Origin: Chroococcus sp. CMT-3BRIN-NPC107
GTDB lineage: Bacteria; Cyanobacteriota; Cyanobacteriia; Cyanobacteriales; Chroococcidiopsidaceae
Reading direction: 5' to 3'
DNA length: 32,812 nt
Assembly: GCA_019359635.1 (NCBI GenBank)
Contig: JAHHGY010000041.1
Location: forward strand, 1-32,812
The notes beneath the pieces were generated by a model. That model searched no databases. It saw only the letters and a list, made by a program, of their open reading frames with translations, and was not told the DNA's origin. Numbering within the stretch: the stretch's first letter is position 1; each line of letters starts with the position of its first letter. Shown here one piece after another: positions 32,689 to 32,812 of this stretch. Position numbers and translations under genes: made by a program.

Positions 32689-32812
32689 GGTGGTGTTATA
32701 GATCAGTTGTTTGGCTATAATCAGTAAGGAGTAACGAGTAGAGAGCTTAGTAAAGTATTATGACCGTTTGGCTACCCGTTGAATGTCCTCATTGCCACAG
32801 CACTGAAGTTGT
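32689..32812 (+). mobile_element. left end of an IS1-family element, continues beyond the window
   Basis: GGTGGTGTTATAGATCAGTT at 32689 resembles the GGTGATGCTG... terminal repeat of IS1. An InsA-like frame starts 71 bases inside, close to the 55-base distance seen in IS1. The boundary coincides with the sudden end of DUF1493 similarity on the other strand. The right end and any 8-9-bp target duplication are outside the window. Confidence 0.55.
32760..32812 (+). CDS. IS1 InsA-like zinc-finger protein, partial
   Basis: ATG 32760 opens a frame, MTVWLPVECPHCHSTEVV, running off the window end. The CPHC knuckle followed by HSTEVV matches the N-terminus of IS1-family InsA/transposase zinc ribbons (CPxCxSxxVxKNG). 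AAGGAG at 32727-32732 is far upstream, so the ribosome site is unclear. Only 18 residues are visible. Confidence 0.6.
   Translation, partial: MTVWLPVECPHCHSTEV

Noticed and set aside
1..32812. CRISPR arrays, tRNA and rRNA genes
   Set aside because: No regularly spaced direct repeats, cloverleaf or conserved rRNA segments were found by reading. Absence was not tested computationally.

Overview
This is a cyanobacterial chromosome segment. The palindrome GCGATCGC (HIP1) occurs by eye about three dozen times. The gene content is also cyanobacterial: a cyAbrB regulator, a sucrose synthase, a cysteine-free Rrf2 regulator, a phytol-kinase-like protein and an SD-led 49-aa small protein. Sucrose synthase and IS fragments at both window edges suggest a Nostocales or Chroococcidiopsis-like lineage, but the species cannot be fixed from the sequence. 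Most genes are housekeeping. The accessory content lies at the two edges and in a decayed patch near 22.9-24.1 kb.

Layout. 1-102 is the 3' end of an IS5-type transposase. 164-451 is an unrecognised small ORF. 506-4064 (minus) holds a pentapeptide-repeat protein coupled to a B12-binding radical SAM protein, a SemiSWEET and chorismate synthase. 4184-7459 (plus) holds a VOC protein, a serine-recombinase-like protein that appears to have lost its catalytic residues, and an ArnT/GT39-like glycosyltransferase. 7517-9110 (minus) holds a zinc-ribbon membrane protein and cyAbrB, separated by an 800-bp gap with a 125-bp terminal-inverted-repeat/hairpin element and a plus-strand terminator. 9834-15973 (plus) holds an Rrf2 regulator, CobD/CbiB, PyrR, an M32 carboxypeptidase and sucrose synthase. 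A Uma2 protein (minus) and MetH (plus) follow.

20.4-24.1 kb contains a Uma2 remnant, a four-helix membrane protein, an exported TPR protein and then a gene graveyard: remnants of a thioredoxin-reductase-like oxidoreductase, a TMEM175/DUF1211 channel and a LysR regulator. The last two are divergent and both lack their 5' ends, with a palindromic repeat at the scar. After an ABC ATPase comes a compact NAD operon on the minus strand, pncB-nadD-nrtR-nadE. It covers salvage of nicotinate, adenylylation, final amidation and a NUDIX-type NAD regulator. A 23-bp palindrome overlaps the -35 box of its promoter and is the obvious candidate NrtR operator.

The right end holds the 49-aa small gene with its own terminator, two tandem micro-ORFs, a phytol-kinase-like gene, yidD overlapping a VanX-type dipeptidase, and a DUF1493 gene. 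The reading frame of the DUF1493 gene runs without a start codon up to what looks like the left end of an IS1-family element at about 32689. The IS probably removed its natural start.

No tRNA, rRNA or CRISPR was seen. No complete new defence or biosynthetic system is evident. The most promising under-described items are the catalytically dead recombinase-like protein, the 8370-8494 element, the candidate NrtR operator and the small-protein loci at 29961-30522.
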